DNA of 64,000 nt from contig CAIKLM010000130.1 in assembly GCA_903828235.1 (NCBI GenBank), positions 1 through 64,000 on the forward strand, in the 5' to 3' direction. The stretch comes from an uncultured beta proteobacterium (GTDB lineage: Bacteria > Pseudomonadota > Gammaproteobacteria > Burkholderiales > Burkholderiaceae_C). Below, in pieces: positions 16,567 to 26,169 of the stretch. Each line of letters opens with the position of its first letter. The stretch's first letter is position 1. Both the position numbers and the translations under genes were made by a program. Under the pieces are notes generated by a model. It made no database searches. It worked only from the letters and a program-made list of their open reading frames with translations, and was not told where the DNA came from.

Positions 16567-17922
16567 TCAGCCCCCGTCCACCAGCCGCCGCGCCAGCCGA
16601 CGGTGGCGCTGCACCAGCGCCGGCAGGTCCAGGGTCTGCAGCTCGCCATCGCGCACCACGGGCCGGCCGCCGACGACGCCGAAGCCCACGCGCGGCACCT
16701 GGCACAGCAGCATCGCGGCCACGGGGTCGTCGGCGCCGGCCAGGGCCACGTCGGCCAGCGGCACGCCGATCAGGTCGGCCGCCATGCCGGGGGCCAGGGC
16801 GCCGATGTCGTCGCGGCCCAGCACGCGCGCGCCGCCCAGCGTGCCCATCTCGAGCACCTCGCGCGCGCCCATCGCGTCGGCGCCGCGCGCCACGCGCTGC
16901 AGCAGCAGCGCCAGCCGCAGCTCGGCCAGCAGGTGGCCGCTGTCGTTGCTGGCCGAGCCGTCCACCGCCAGGGCCACCGGCACGCCGGCGTCGCGCATGG
17001 CGCGGATGGGCGCGATGCCCGAGCCCAGCCGCATGTTCGAACCCGGGCAGTGCGCCACGCCCGTGCCCGTGGCGGCGAAGCGGCGGATGCCGGCCTCGTC
17101 GAGCTTGACGCAGTGCGCGTGCCAGACGTCGGGGCCCAGCCAGCCCAGCTGCTCGGCGTACTCGGCGGGGGTGCAGCCGAACTGCTCGCGCGTGTAGGCG
17201 ATGTCGCTGTCGTTCTCGGCCAGGTGGGTGTGCAGGTGCACGCCGTGGCGGCGGGCCAGCGCGGCGGACTCGCGCATCAGCCGCGGGCTCACGCTGAAGG
17301 GGCTGCACGGCGCCACGACGATGCGGCGCATCGCGAAGCGCGCCGCGTCGTGGTGGCGGGCGATCAGGCGCTCGGTGTCGGCGAGGATGGCGTCCTCGTC
17401 CTCCACCACCTCGTCGGGCGGCAGGCCGCCGGCGCTGGCGCCCACGCTCATGGCGCCGCGCGCGGCGTGGAAGCGGATGCCGGCCTCGGTGGCGGCGTCC
17501 AGTGTGTCGTCGAGCCGGCAGCCGTTGGGGAACAGGTAGAGGTGGTCGCTGCTGGTGGTGCAGCCCGACAGCAGCAGCTCGGCGGCGGCCAGCTGCGTGC
17601 TGGCGTGCAGCATCTCGGGCGTGAGCCGCGCCCACACCGGGTACAGGCCCTGCAGCCACGGGAAGAGCGTGGCGTCCTGCACCGGGCCCAGCGCCCGCGT
17701 GAGCGTCTGGTACATGTGGTGGTGGGTGTTCACCAGGCCGGGCAGCACGACGTGGTCGCGCGCGTCGATCACGGTGTCGGCCGTGGCCGGCAGCGCGTCG
17801 CTGGGGCCCACGGCCTCGATGACGCCGTCGCGCGCGAAGACGGCGCCGTCGGCGATCTCGCGCCGGCCGGCGTCCATCGTCACCAGCCGTTCGGCGTGGT
17901 GCACGAGCAGGGTGTTTGCCAT
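16567..17922 (-). CDS. 8-oxoguanine deaminase (amidohydrolase family)
   Basis: This 451-residue amidohydrolase has the metal motif PGLVNTHHHMYQTLTRA near residue 60, HLHTHLAENDSDI (metal His), WHAHCVKLD, and the terminal Asp motif ALAVDGSASNDSGHLL. NTHHHMYQ and DGSASND are characteristic of 8-oxoguanine deaminases, which convert 8-oxoguanine to urate. Hydroxyatrazine hydrolase (AtzB-like) and related s-triazine enzymes are close relatives and remain possible. I chose the ATG at 17922 over a TTG at 17940. The gene complements the purine catabolic island at 34.7-46.5 kb. It is followed in transcription by the acyl-CoA ligase. Confidence 0.83.
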   Translation of the reverse strand: MANTLLVHHAERLVTMDAGRREIADGAVFARDGVIEAVGPSDALPATADTVIDARDHVVLPGLVNTHHHMYQTLTRALGPVQDATLFPWLQGLYPVWARLTPEMLHASTQLAAAELLLSGCTTSSDHLYLFPNGCRLDDTLDAATEAGIRFHAARGAMSVGASAGGLPPDEVVEDEDAILADTERLIARHHDAARFAMRRIVVAPCSPFSVSPRLMRESAALARRHGVHLHTHLAENDSDIAYTREQFGCTPAEYAEQLGWLGPDVWHAHCVKLDEAGIRRFAATGTGVAHCPGSNMRLGSGIAPIRAMRDAGVPVALAVDGSASNDSGHLLAELRLALLLQRVARGADAMGAREVLEMGTLGGARVLGRDDIGALAPGMAADLIGVPLADVALAGADDPVAAMLLCQVPRVGFGVVGGRPVVRDGELQTLDLPALVQRHRRLARRLVDGG

Positions 17923-17944
17923 GGGGTCGGCGGGGCGCAAGCCG

Positions 17945-18163
17945 TCAACCGGTGCTGCCCGGCTCGGGCGGCGCAGCCGGCGGGTCGCTCCAGAGCCGGC
18001 CGGCGGTGGCCCAGTCGCTGCGCTGCACGTCGGTGAAGATGACGTCCACCGATTCCGGCGTGGCGCCGATGCTGTGCACCGCGGCCTCGGTGAGCGCCTG
18101 CGCGAAGGCGCGCTTCTGCTCGGCCGTGCGGCCGGCGAACAGGGTGACGTGGATCAGGGGCAT
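17945..18163 (-). CDS. 4-oxalocrotonate tautomerase-family protein
   Basis: This 72-residue protein begins Met-Pro-Leu-Ile-His. After Met removal the N-terminal Pro is the general base of the tautomerase superfamily. The rest (TLFAGRTAEQKRAFAQALTEAAVHSIGATPESVDVIF) follows the beta-alpha-beta pattern of 4-OT subunits. Such enzymes shift double bonds in keto-enol acids from aromatic breakdown. I chose the ATG at 18163, which exposes the Pro, rather than the longer frame. It lies 22 bases upstream of the deaminase gene and is likely co-transcribed with it. The C-terminal ten residues are Pro-rich and variable. Confidence 0.85.
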   Translation of the reverse strand: MPLIHVTLFAGRTAEQKRAFAQALTEAAVHSIGATPESVDVIFTDVQRSDWATAGRLWSDPPAAPPEPGSTG

Positions 18164-18263
18164 GGCGGTTCTCCGGAGCGGGCCACCCGGGCCCTGCGCG
18201 AGCGGCGATGTTGACACGGCCGCGGGGCGCGGCGGCGGGCGCGATTCATGTCTTCACAGGCGC

Positions 18264-19724
18264 TCAGCCGAACTCGAAGCCCTCGAAGCCCAGCGCGCCC
18301 AGCCGGCGCCGGAACTCCGGCGTGTAGCCCGGCCAGATGGCCACGTTGCGGCCGCTGGCCGCGCGGTACCAGCTGCGGCACTGCATCCACACCGAGCCCG
18401 CCAGCCGCGCCTGCAGCTCGGCATCGAAGCGGTCCAGCGTCTCGGGGCGCACGTCCAGCCAGCGCGCGCCACGGCGCTCCAGCTCGGCCAGCGCGCGCAT
18501 CACGAAGGCCACCTGCGGCTCGATGAACAGCAGCGTGCTCGTGTGCCCCGTGGCCGTGTTGGGGCCCAGCATCAGGAACAGGTTGGGGAAGCCCGCGACG
18601 CTGGTGCCGAAGTGGGCGCGCGGGCCCTCGTGCCAGGCTCCCTGCAGGGCCTGGCCGCCGCGGCCGTGCACCGGCACGGCCAGCGCGTGCTCGACGTCGA
18701 AGCCCGTGGCGCACACCAGCACGTCCAGCGCGTGCTCGCGTCCGTCGACGGTGGCCACCCCGCCGGGCGTGACCCGCGCGATGCCCTCGGTGACCAGCGC
18801 CACGTCGCTGCGGGCCAGCGTGCGCAGCCAGTCGTTGGAAAACACGATGCGCTTGCAGCCGATGGGGTAGGGCGGGCGCAGGCGCTCGCGCAGCGCCGGG
18901 TCCTTCACCTGGCGGCGCAGGTGCTGCTCGGCCAGCGCCACCAGCCGGCGCTGCGCCGCCGAGCCGGGCTCGAAGCCGCGCCGGAAGGCCTCGGACGTGG
19001 CGGCCCAGAACAGGCGCACGCCGCGGTTCCAGCCCGGCAGCGCGAACAGCAGGCGGTCCAGCGCGCCGTAGCGGCGGTCGAAGCGCGGCAGCACCCAGTT
19101 GGCCGTGCGCTGGAACACCGTCACGCGGGCGCCGCCGCGCACCAGCTCGGGCACCAGCTGCGCGGCGGTGGAGCCGGTGCCGACGACGCCGACGCGGCGG
19201 CCGGCCAGCGGCACGGTGGCGTCCCAGCGCGCGCTGTGCAGCCGCGCTCCGGCGAAGCGCTCCAGACCCTCGATCGCCGGCCAGCGCGGCACCGACAGCG
19301 GCCCGGTGCTGCACACGAAGGCCCGGGCGTCGAGGCTGCTGCCGTCGTCGAGGGCGATGCGCCAGCGGCCGGCTGCGTCGTCGAAGCGCGCCTCCACGAC
19401 GCGGCGGCCCAGCCGCAGGTGGGGCTGCAGGCCCTCGGCCTCGGCCAGGCGCTGCTGGTAGGCCAGGATCTCGGGCGCCGGGGCGAAGCGGCGGCTCCAG
19501 CGCGGGTTGGGCGCGAAGCTGAAGCTGTACAGCGGCGCCGGCACGTCCACGGCGGCGCCGGGGTAGCGGTTGTCCCACCAGGTGCCGCCCAGGCCCGCGC
19601 TCTGCTCGACCACCACGAAGTCGCGGCGGCCCGCGCGCCGCAGCGCCACGGCCATCGCCAGCCCCGACATGCCGGCGCCCAGGATGGCGACATCGACGCG
19701 CTGCGCGAGGGGTGGGCCGGGCAT
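18264..19724 (-). CDS. Flavin-dependent monooxygenase, Baeyer-Villiger-like
   Basis: This 486-residue flavoprotein has an FAD Rossmann motif ILGAGMSGLAMA (residues 14-25), the GGTWWDNRYPGAAVD segment near 46, an NADPH motif GVVGTGSTAAQ near 180, and between them FAGARLHSARW. That last stretch fits the type I Baeyer-Villiger fingerprint FxGxxxHxxxW. Enzymes with it insert oxygen into ketones or oxidise heteroatoms using O2 and NADPH. The protein has no signal peptide. It is divergent from a Rieske oxygenase (59-base gap). Substrate is unknown; cyclic or aryl ketones are typical for the group. Confidence 0.88.
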   Translation of the reverse strand: MPGPPLAQRVDVAILGAGMSGLAMAVALRRAGRRDFVVVEQSAGLGGTWWDNRYPGAAVDVPAPLYSFSFAPNPRWSRRFAPAPEILAYQQRLAEAEGLQPHLRLGRRVVEARFDDAAGRWRIALDDGSSLDARAFVCSTGPLSVPRWPAIEGLERFAGARLHSARWDATVPLAGRRVGVVGTGSTAAQLVPELVRGGARVTVFQRTANWVLPRFDRRYGALDRLLFALPGWNRGVRLFWAATSEAFRRGFEPGSAAQRRLVALAEQHLRRQVKDPALRERLRPPYPIGCKRIVFSNDWLRTLARSDVALVTEGIARVTPGGVATVDGREHALDVLVCATGFDVEHALAVPVHGRGGQALQGAWHEGPRAHFGTSVAGFPNLFLMLGPNTATGHTSTLLFIEPQVAFVMRALAELERRGARWLDVRPETLDRFDAELQARLAGSVWMQCRSWYRAASGRNVAIWPGYTPEFRRRLGALGFEGFEFG

Positions 19725-19730
19725 GCGCCC

Positions 19731-19736
19731 ATTGTG
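19731..19736 (-). promoter_or_regulatory. -10-like hexamer for the flavin monooxygenase
   Basis: On the minus strand CACAAT ends 6 bases before the ATG at 19724, with no Shine-Dalgarno sequence. A transcript would start at or within a base or two of the start codon. It belongs to the recurrent pattern described in the findings. Confidence 0.35.
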
Positions 19737-19783
19737 GCCGCCGCGGGCACGCCGCCTGCTAGCCTAGGCGCCAGGAGACCGCC

Positions 19784-20806
19784 ATGCTCGTGACCCGCCA
19801 ACCCGTCTTCCGCAAGTTCTGGCACCCGGTGATGCCGCTGTCCAAGCTGCAAGGCGGCACGCCGCAGCCGTTCACGCTGCTGGGCGAGGACATCGTGCTG
19901 TGGCTGGGCGTTGACGGCGAGCCCCATGCGCTGAAGGACCGCTGCTGCCACCGCACGGCCCGCCTCAGCAAGGGCCGCTGCGTCAACGGCGCGCTGGAGT
20001 GTGGCTACCACGGCTGGACCTACGACGGGACCGGCCGCGTCATCCGCATCCCGCAGCTCGACGAGGGCCGCGAGATCCCGGCCGGCTACTGCACGCCGGC
20101 CTACCGCTGCCGGGCCGCCTACGGCTACGCCTGGGTGGCGCTGGAGGAGCCGCTGGCGCCCATCCCCGAGATGCCCGAGTACGGCGCGCCGGGCTGGCGC
20201 ACCATCTTCCAGTTCCACGAGGTGTGGGCCACGAGCCCGCTGCGGGCGCTGGAGAACAGCTTCGACAACAGCCACTTCAGCTTCGTGCACCGCGCCACCT
20301 TCGGCGTGGCGGCGCAGCCGCGGCCCAGCCGCTACGAGCTGTTCGAGCGCGACGGCGGCTTCCACGCCGAGACGGTGATCGCCGCCACCAACCCGCCGGC
20401 CTTCCACCGCGTCAGCGGGTGCACCGAGCCGATCACGCAGCGGCACATGCGCAACGCCTACTTCCTGCCGTTCGCGCGGCGGCTCGACATCGAGTACCCC
20501 AGCGGCGTGCGCCACGTCATCCTCAACGGCTTCACGCCCATCGACGACGGCCGCATCCAGCTGTGCCAGTGGCTGTTCCGCAACGACACCGAGGCCGACT
20601 GCCCGGCGCAGATGCTGATCGACTTCGACCACGTCATCACGCGCGAGGACAAGGACATCCTCGAGTCCACCGACCCCGACGCCGTGGTCGACCTGCGCCG
20701 CCGCGGCGTGGAGTTCAGCATGGACTCCGACCGCCCGGGCATCCTGATCCGCCGGCAGCTGATGGAACTGCTGGCCGCGCACGGCGAGGCCGAGGTGCAC
20801 CGCTAG
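19784..20806 (+). CDS. Rieske non-heme iron oxygenase, alpha subunit
   Basis: This 340-residue oxygenase has an N-terminal Rieske [2Fe-2S] domain with C-x-H (CCHRTARLSKG, near residue 54) and CGYHGW (near 73). The catalytic domain binds mononuclear iron through the motif DNSHFSFVH near 162 (D-x2-H-x4-H). It is shorter than most dioxygenase alpha subunits (about 430) and resembles the oxidative demethylase / pheophorbide-oxygenase-like group. A ferredoxin reductase partner is needed but is not adjacent. CAGGAGA lies upstream of the ATG. The divergent Baeyer-Villiger-like enzyme suggests a joint catabolic or biosynthetic task, which remains inference. Confidence 0.87.
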   Translation: MLVTRQPVFRKFWHPVMPLSKLQGGTPQPFTLLGEDIVLWLGVDGEPHALKDRCCHRTARLSKGRCVNGALECGYHGWTYDGTGRVIRIPQLDEGREIPAGYCTPAYRCRAAYGYAWVALEEPLAPIPEMPEYGAPGWRTIFQFHEVWATSPLRALENSFDNSHFSFVHRATFGVAAQPRPSRYELFERDGGFHAETVIAATNPPAFHRVSGCTEPITQRHMRNAYFLPFARRLDIEYPSGVRHVILNGFTPIDDGRIQLCQWLFRNDTEADCPAQMLIDFDHVITREDKDILESTDPDAVVDLRRRGVEFSMDSDRPGILIRRQLMELLAAHGEAEVHR

Positions 20807-20840
20807 CGGTGCCGGCGGCCTGGCCCCCGGCCGGCGGCGG

Positions 20841-21974
<1,134 letters not shown>

Positions 21975-21982
21975 GGCGCGGC

Positions 21983-21988
21983 AGTGTA
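21983..21988 (-). promoter_or_regulatory. -10-like hexamer for the KAS III-like gene
   Basis: On the minus strand TACACT ends 8 bases before the ATG at 21974, and no Shine-Dalgarno sequence is present. It fits the recurrent nAnnnT pattern for leaderless or near-leaderless transcripts. Confidence 0.35.
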
Positions 21989-22025
21989 GGTTCGGCCGCG
22001 CCCGCGGCCCTCGGGGGCCGCCCTA

Positions 22026-22076
22026 GGCATCCAGGGCCTTCCGGGGCCGCCCCGGGGGCGCAGCCCCTGGGATGCC
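22026..22076 (-). terminator. Long hairpin downstream of the phasin-like gene
   Basis: GGCATCCAGGG (22026-22036) pairs with CCCTGGGATGCC (22065-22076) with one bulged base, and the sequence between is itself GC-rich and self-complementary. It begins 4 bases after the phasin-like stop (minus strand) and separates that gene from the KAS III-like gene. No clear T-run follows, so it may act as a weak terminator or as an mRNA-stabilising hairpin. Confidence 0.4.
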
Positions 22077-22080
22077 AGCC

Positions 22081-22761
22081 TTACTTGCGCGGGGTCTTCC
22101 GGGCCGTGCTGCCGGCCTGCAGCGCCTCGCTCATGCCCAGCAGCACGCCGCTGGCCATGGCCGCGTAGCCCTCCACCATTGCCTGCGCGGCCTTCATCGA
22201 GGCGGCGCGCGCGCCGCGCATCTGCGCCTGCATCTGCGCGGCCATGGTCTCGAACTGCTCGGCCACGGCGGCGGCCTGCGCGCCCGCGGCGGTGCCGCCG
22301 GCCTGCATCTTCTGCAGCACCGGCGCCCAGGCCTCGGCCGCGGGGCCGGCGGCGGCGGCCTTCTTCAGCGCCGAGAACATGCCGTCCTCCATCTTCTCGA
22401 GGTCGGCCAGGGCCTTGCCCAGGTGCTTGTCGCGCAGGTCGGCGCCCTGCGCCGCCAGCGTGGCCAGCGCGGTGCGCTGGGCCTCCACGGCCTTGAGCAG
22501 GGCCTCGTCCATGCCGGCCACGGCCTTGTCCAGCAGCGCCTCGGGGTCGACGCCGGCCACCGCGTTCTTCGCCACGCCGGCGCCGGCGGCCTCGGCCACC
22601 TGCTTGAGCACGCCGCGGATGTTCTTCAGCGTGAGCTCGCGCCCCTGCAGCGCCGCCAACGTGGTGTCGGTGACCGCCTTCTTCAGCTGCGCGCCCTGGC
22701 GCGAGCTGGCGTTCTGGAACATTTCGATCAGCGCGTCGGCGTCGAACGGGGGTGCGGCCAA
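22081..22761 (-). CDS. Phasin-like helical hypothetical protein, TTG start
   Basis: This 226-residue protein is Ala-rich and predicted almost entirely helical, with alternating hydrophobic and charged residues ([57 protein letters not shown]) and a basic end (TARKTPRK). It resembles phasins and other amphipathic surface proteins, but I cannot name the family. The start is a TTG at 22761, because AGGAGA sits about six bases upstream and no ATG is nearby. The genes around it (KAS III-like, serC) give little functional hint. It could be a second granule protein besides the phasin at 6.7 kb. Confidence 0.65.
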   Translation of the reverse strand: MAAPPFDADALIEMFQNASSRQGAQLKKAVTDTTLAALQGRELTLKNIRGVLKQVAEAAGAGVAKNAVAGVDPEALLDKAVAGMDEALLKAVEAQRTALATLAAQGADLRDKHLGKALADLEKMEDGMFSALKKAAAAGPAAEAWAPVLQKMQAGGTAAGAQAAAVAEQFETMAAQMQAQMRGARAASMKAAQAMVEGYAAMASGVLLGMSEALQAGSTARKTPRK

Positions 22762-22848
22762 GGTCTTCTCCTGGGTGGTGGATGCGGCGCGATGCTGGCA
22801 CCGCCGCGCGATCCGCGCAACACCGGCAGCGGCCGCCGGCTGCGCGGG

Positions 22849-22854
22849 TATCCT
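22849..22854 (+). promoter_or_regulatory. -10-like hexamer for serC
   Basis: TATCCT ends 9 bases before the serC ATG at 22864. The bases between (CCCAGCACC) contain no Shine-Dalgarno sequence. It is part of the recurrent near-start promoter pattern. Confidence 0.3.
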
Positions 22855-22863
22855 CCCAGCACC

Positions 22864-23970
22864 ATGACCCGCGTCCACAACTTCAGCGCCGGCCCTGCCG
22901 CCCTGCCCGAACCCGTGCTGCGCCAGGCGGCCGAGGAGATGCTCGACTGGCGCGGCAGCGGCATGGGCGTGATGGAGATGAGCCACCGCGGGCCCGAGTT
23001 CATGTCCATCCACGCCGAGGCGCAGGCGCTGCTGCGCGAGCTGATGGGCGTGCCGGCGCACTACCGAACGCTGTTCATGCAGGGCGGCGCGCTGGCCCAG
23101 AACGCCATCCTGCCGCTGAACCTGCTCAACGGCCGCCGCAGCGGCCGACGCGGGGGCCCGGCCAGCGCCGACTACGTGGACACGGGCGTCTGGAGCCAGA
23201 AGTCCATCGCCGAGGCGCGGCGCTACGGCGCCGTCAACGTGGTGGCCAGCGGCGAGGCCAGCGGCTACACCCGCATCCCCGAGCGCAGCACCTGGCGGCT
23301 GGACGCCGACGCCGACTACCTGCACATCTGCAGCAACGAGACCATCGGCGGCCTGGAGTACCCCGAAGAGCCCGACGTGGGCGACGTGCCGCTGGTGGCC
23401 GACATGTCCAGTTCCATCCTGAGCCGGCCGGTGGACGTGACGCGCTACGCCTGCATCTACGGCGGCGCGCAGAAGAACATCGGCCCCGCGGGCCTGACGC
23501 TCGTGATCGTGCGCGAGGACCTCATCGGCCACGCCCAGCCGGCCACGCCCACGGCCTTCGACTACCGGGTGGTGGCCGACAACGACAGCATGTTCAACAC
23601 GCCGCCGACCTGGGCCATCTACATGGCCGGGTTGGTGTTCCGCTGGATCAAGGCCGAAGGCGGCGTGGCTGCGATGGCCACGCGCAACGCCGCCAAGGCG
23701 GCGCTGCTGTACGGCGCGCTCGACGCCAGCGGGCTGTTCGTCGCGCCGGTGGCGCCCGGGCACCGCAGCCGCATGAACGTGGTGTTCCGCCTGCGCGACG
23801 AACGGCTGGACGGCGCCTTCCTGAAGGGCGCGCAGGAACGCGGGCTGGCGCAGCTCAAGGGCCACCGCTCGGTGGGCGGCATGCGCGCCTCGATCTACAA
23901 CGCCATGCCGATCGAGGGCGTGCAGGCCCTGGTGGACTACCTGCGCGAGTTCGAGCGCGCGCATGGCTGA
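22864..23970 (+). CDS. serC: Phosphoserine aminotransferase
   Basis: This 368-residue class V PLP enzyme makes 3-phosphoserine from 3-phosphohydroxypyruvate and glutamate, and also serves pyridoxal phosphate synthesis. It opens with [16 protein letters not shown] and has [21 protein letters not shown], the PLP Lys in [12 protein letters not shown] near residue 203, [10 protein letters not shown], and [13 protein letters not shown] near the end. A short Arg/Gly insertion (GRRSGRRGG) follows LLNGR at about residue 95. The last 8 bases overlap the start of the enoyl-CoA hydratase gene, so the two are co-translated. This is not the usual serC-pheA-aroA arrangement. Confidence 0.95.
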   Translation: MTRVHNFSAGPAALPEPVLRQAAEEMLDWRGSGMGVMEMSHRGPEFMSIHAEAQALLRELMGVPAHYRTLFMQGGALAQNAILPLNLLNGRRSGRRGGPASADYVDTGVWSQKSIAEARRYGAVNVVASGEASGYTRIPERSTWRLDADADYLHICSNETIGGLEYPEEPDVGDVPLVADMSSSILSRPVDVTRYACIYGGAQKNIGPAGLTLVIVREDLIGHAQPATPTAFDYRVVADNDSMFNTPPTWAIYMAGLVFRWIKAEGGVAAMATRNAAKAALLYGALDASGLFVAPVAPGHRSRMNVVFRLRDERLDGAFLKGAQERGLAQLKGHRSVGGMRASIYNAMPIEGVQALVDYLREFERAHG

Positions 23971-24748
23971 GCCGGCCGAGGGCGGCCCGCCGCGGCTGGA
24001 CTTTCCGGCACCGGGCCGCGCCACGATCACGCTGGCGCGGCCGGCGCAGCTCAACCGCCTGCACCGGGCCGACCTGCTGGCGCTGCAGGCCCACTGCGAG
24101 CGGCTCGCGGCCGAGCCGGGCCTGCGCGTGGTGGTGCTGCGCGCCGAGGGGCGCCTGTTCTGCGCCGGCTTCAACCTGACCGAGCTGGGCAGCGGCGGCA
24201 CGGCGGCGGCCGACGACCCGCAGCTCTTCGAGCGGACGGTGGACGCCCTCGCGGCGCTGCCCGTGCCCACCCTCGCGCGGCTGCACGGCGGCGTCCACGG
24301 CGGTGCCGTCGACCTGGCCCTGGCCTGCGACTTCCGCGTCGGCGACGCCGGCCTGCAACTGCGCATGCCGGCGGCACGCATCGGGCTGCACTACTACCCG
24401 GGCGGCCTGCGCCGCGCGGTGTCGCGCCTGGGCCTGGCCGCGGCCAAGCGGCTGTTCCTGCTGGCCGAGGTGCTGGACGCGGCGCAGCTGCGCGAGCTCG
24501 GCTACCTCGACGTCGTCGTGGCCGCCGAGGCGCTGGATGCCGAGGTCGAGCGCATCGCCGCGGCGCTGCTGGGCGGCGCGCCGCTGGCGCTGTCGGGCAT
24601 GAAGCGCTCGCTCGACGAGATCGCGGCCGGCACGGCCGACGCTGCGGTGCTGGCCTTGCGCGTGCAGCGCTGCGCCACCAGCACCGACCTGCAGGAAGGC
24701 CTGGCCGCGCTCGCGGACAAGCGCCCGCCGCGTTTCGAGGGGCGTTGA
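23963..24748 (+). CDS. Enoyl-CoA hydratase/isomerase family protein
   Basis: This 261-residue crotonase-fold protein has the oxyanion segment [13 protein letters not shown] near residue 55 and the second one [20 protein letters not shown] near 97-116. [16 protein letters not shown] follows. The Glu usually found in the first catalytic position of hydratases (GGGCE) is replaced (GGAVD), so hydratase activity is uncertain. An isomerase, hydrolase or decarboxylase activity is possible. The ATG lies inside the serC 3' end (8-base overlap). The convergent SDR gene ends 25 bases downstream of its stop. Confidence 0.8.
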   Translation: MAEPAEGGPPRLDFPAPGRATITLARPAQLNRLHRADLLALQAHCERLAAEPGLRVVVLRAEGRLFCAGFNLTELGSGGTAAADDPQLFERTVDALAALPVPTLARLHGGVHGGAVDLALACDFRVGDAGLQLRMPAARIGLHYYPGGLRRAVSRLGLAAAKRLFLLAEVLDAAQLRELGYLDVVVAAEALDAEVERIAAALLGGAPLALSGMKRSLDEIAAGTADAAVLALRVQRCATSTDLQEGLAALADKRPPRFEGR

Positions 24749-24773
24749 CGAAGGGCGGGGCGGCCGGAGCCCG

Positions 24774-25514
24774 TTACCAGCGCTCGACCGAGGGCCGCAG
24801 GTCGAGCTCGAAGGTCCAGGCATCCCGGGGCTGGCGGTGCAGCCACCAGTAGGCCTCGGCGATGTGGTCGGGGTGCAGGATGCCGTCGGGCCCGGCGGCG
24901 GCCACGCGCGGCGCGAAGTGTTCGCGCGCGAAGGCGGTGTCGATGAGGCCGTCGATCACCACGTGGGCCACGTGCAGGCCCTGCGGCCCGAGCTCGCGCG
25001 CCATCGACTGCGCCAGCGCGCGCAGCGCGGCCTTGCCTCCAGCAAAGGCGGCGAAGCCGGCGCCGCCGCGCAGGCTGGCGGTGGCCCCGGTGAACAGCAG
25101 CGTGCCGCGCCCGCGCGGCAGCATCACGCGGGCGGCCTCGCGGCCCACCAGGAAGCCCGCCAGCGCGCACATCTCCCAGACCTTAAAGTACTTCTGCGCC
25201 GTCGTCTCCAGGATGGGGAAACGCACGTTGCCGCCGACGTTGAACACCACCGCGCGCACCGGGCCCACGTCGGCCTCGACGCGGTCGAAGAAGGCGCCGA
25301 CCTGCTCCTCGCGCCGCGCGTCCAGGCCGAAGGCGCGGGCGCGGCCGCCGTCGGCGACGATGCCGTCCACCAGCGGCTGCAGCGCCGCGGCGGTGCGCCG
25401 CGCGACGCAGACCTCGTAGCCCTCGCGCGCAAAGCGGCGGGCGATCGCCGAACCGGTGGCGTCGCCGGCGCCGATCACGCAGCACACGCCGGGTTCCTGC
25501 CGGGTGTCGTCCAT
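24774..25514 (-). CDS. Atypical short-chain dehydrogenase lacking the catalytic Tyr
   Basis: This 246-residue SDR has an NAD(P) motif with an unusual sequence, IGAGDATGSAIARRFA (near residue 14), NVGGN in place of NNAG, and TGATASLRGG for the Ser region. Where classical SDRs have YxxxK this protein has FAGGK, so the catalytic Tyr is Phe. The Lys is kept. Either the enzyme uses another residue or it has lost dehydrogenase activity and binds a nucleotide. It follows a GST gene (11-base gap) on the same strand and is probably in the TetR-GST-SDR transcript. Confidence 0.85.
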   Translation of the reverse strand: MDDTRQEPGVCCVIGAGDATGSAIARRFAREGYEVCVARRTAAALQPLVDGIVADGGRARAFGLDARREEQVGAFFDRVEADVGPVRAVVFNVGGNVRFPILETTAQKYFKVWEMCALAGFLVGREAARVMLPRGRGTLLFTGATASLRGGAGFAAFAGGKAALRALAQSMARELGPQGLHVAHVVIDGLIDTAFAREHFAPRVAAAGPDGILHPDHIAEAYWWLHRQPRDAWTFELDLRPSVERW

Positions 25515-25525
25515 GGCGGCCGCCT

Positions 25526-26134
25526 TCACGCGCGTGCGGTGGGCCGGGCCGACACGGCCGCGAACCAGCGCGCGAGGTGGGTCATCTCGGGCGGGACGCG
25601 CAGCCCCACGGCCTTGCCCAGCACCAGGGCGCACTGCGCCACGATGTCGGCCATCGAGTAGGCCGGCCCGGCGATGAACTCGCGCCCGGCCAGCTCGCCG
25701 TCGAGCCAGGCCATCGCGGCCAGCGCGCGGCTGCGGGCGTGCTGCGCCACTTCAGGCACCTGCTCGACGCGGCCGCGGTAGAACTCGCTGCCGTGCAGGA
25801 AGACCTCGGCGATGGGGCGCGAGAGCTCAAACTCCATGCGCAGCGTCCACATCTCGACCTGCGCCGCCTCGCGGGCGGTGCGCCCCATCAGCGGCGGCTC
25901 GGGATGCAGCGCCTCCAGGTACCGGCAGATGGCCAGCGACTCCGTCACCGTGCTGCCGTCGTCGAGTTCGAGCACGGGCAGCCGGCCCAGCGGGTTCAGG
26001 CGCAGGAACTCGGGCGTCTGGTTGGCGCGGCCCGCGGCGTCGACCTCCCGGCGCGGCAGCGACAGGCCTTTCTCGGCCAGGAAGATGCGCACGCGCCGGG
26101 GGTGCATGCCAGGGGTGAGGTCGTGCAGCAGCAT
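25526..26134 (-). CDS. Glutathione S-transferase family protein
   Basis: This 202-residue protein has the N-terminal thioredoxin-like domain with a conserved cis-Pro and the SNAIL-like motif (NPLGRLPVLELDDGSTVTESLAICRYLEAL, residues about 46-75) and a helical C-terminal domain (SMADIVAQCALVLGKAV). The N-terminus LTPGMHPRRVRIFLAEKGL carries Pro-Arg at the place of the usual catalytic Ser/Tyr/Cys, a pattern seen in some bacterial GSTs. It probably conjugates or isomerises an electrophilic substrate. It lies between a TetR regulator and the atypical SDR, which suggests a small inducible detoxification or catabolic unit. Confidence 0.85.
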   Translation of the reverse strand: MLLHDLTPGMHPRRVRIFLAEKGLSLPRREVDAAGRANQTPEFLRLNPLGRLPVLELDDGSTVTESLAICRYLEALHPEPPLMGRTAREAAQVEMWTLRMEFELSRPIAEVFLHGSEFYRGRVEQVPEVAQHARSRALAAMAWLDGELAGREFIAGPAYSMADIVAQCALVLGKAVGLRVPPEMTHLARWFAAVSARPTARA

Positions 26135-26169
26135 GGGTCGGTCTCCTTCGCCGGGAATGGGTGCGTCGT

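Noticed and set aside
23963-24748. Assignment as a true enoyl-CoA hydratase
   Set aside because: The first catalytic Glu position of hydratases appears to be replaced, so only the family-level name is justified.
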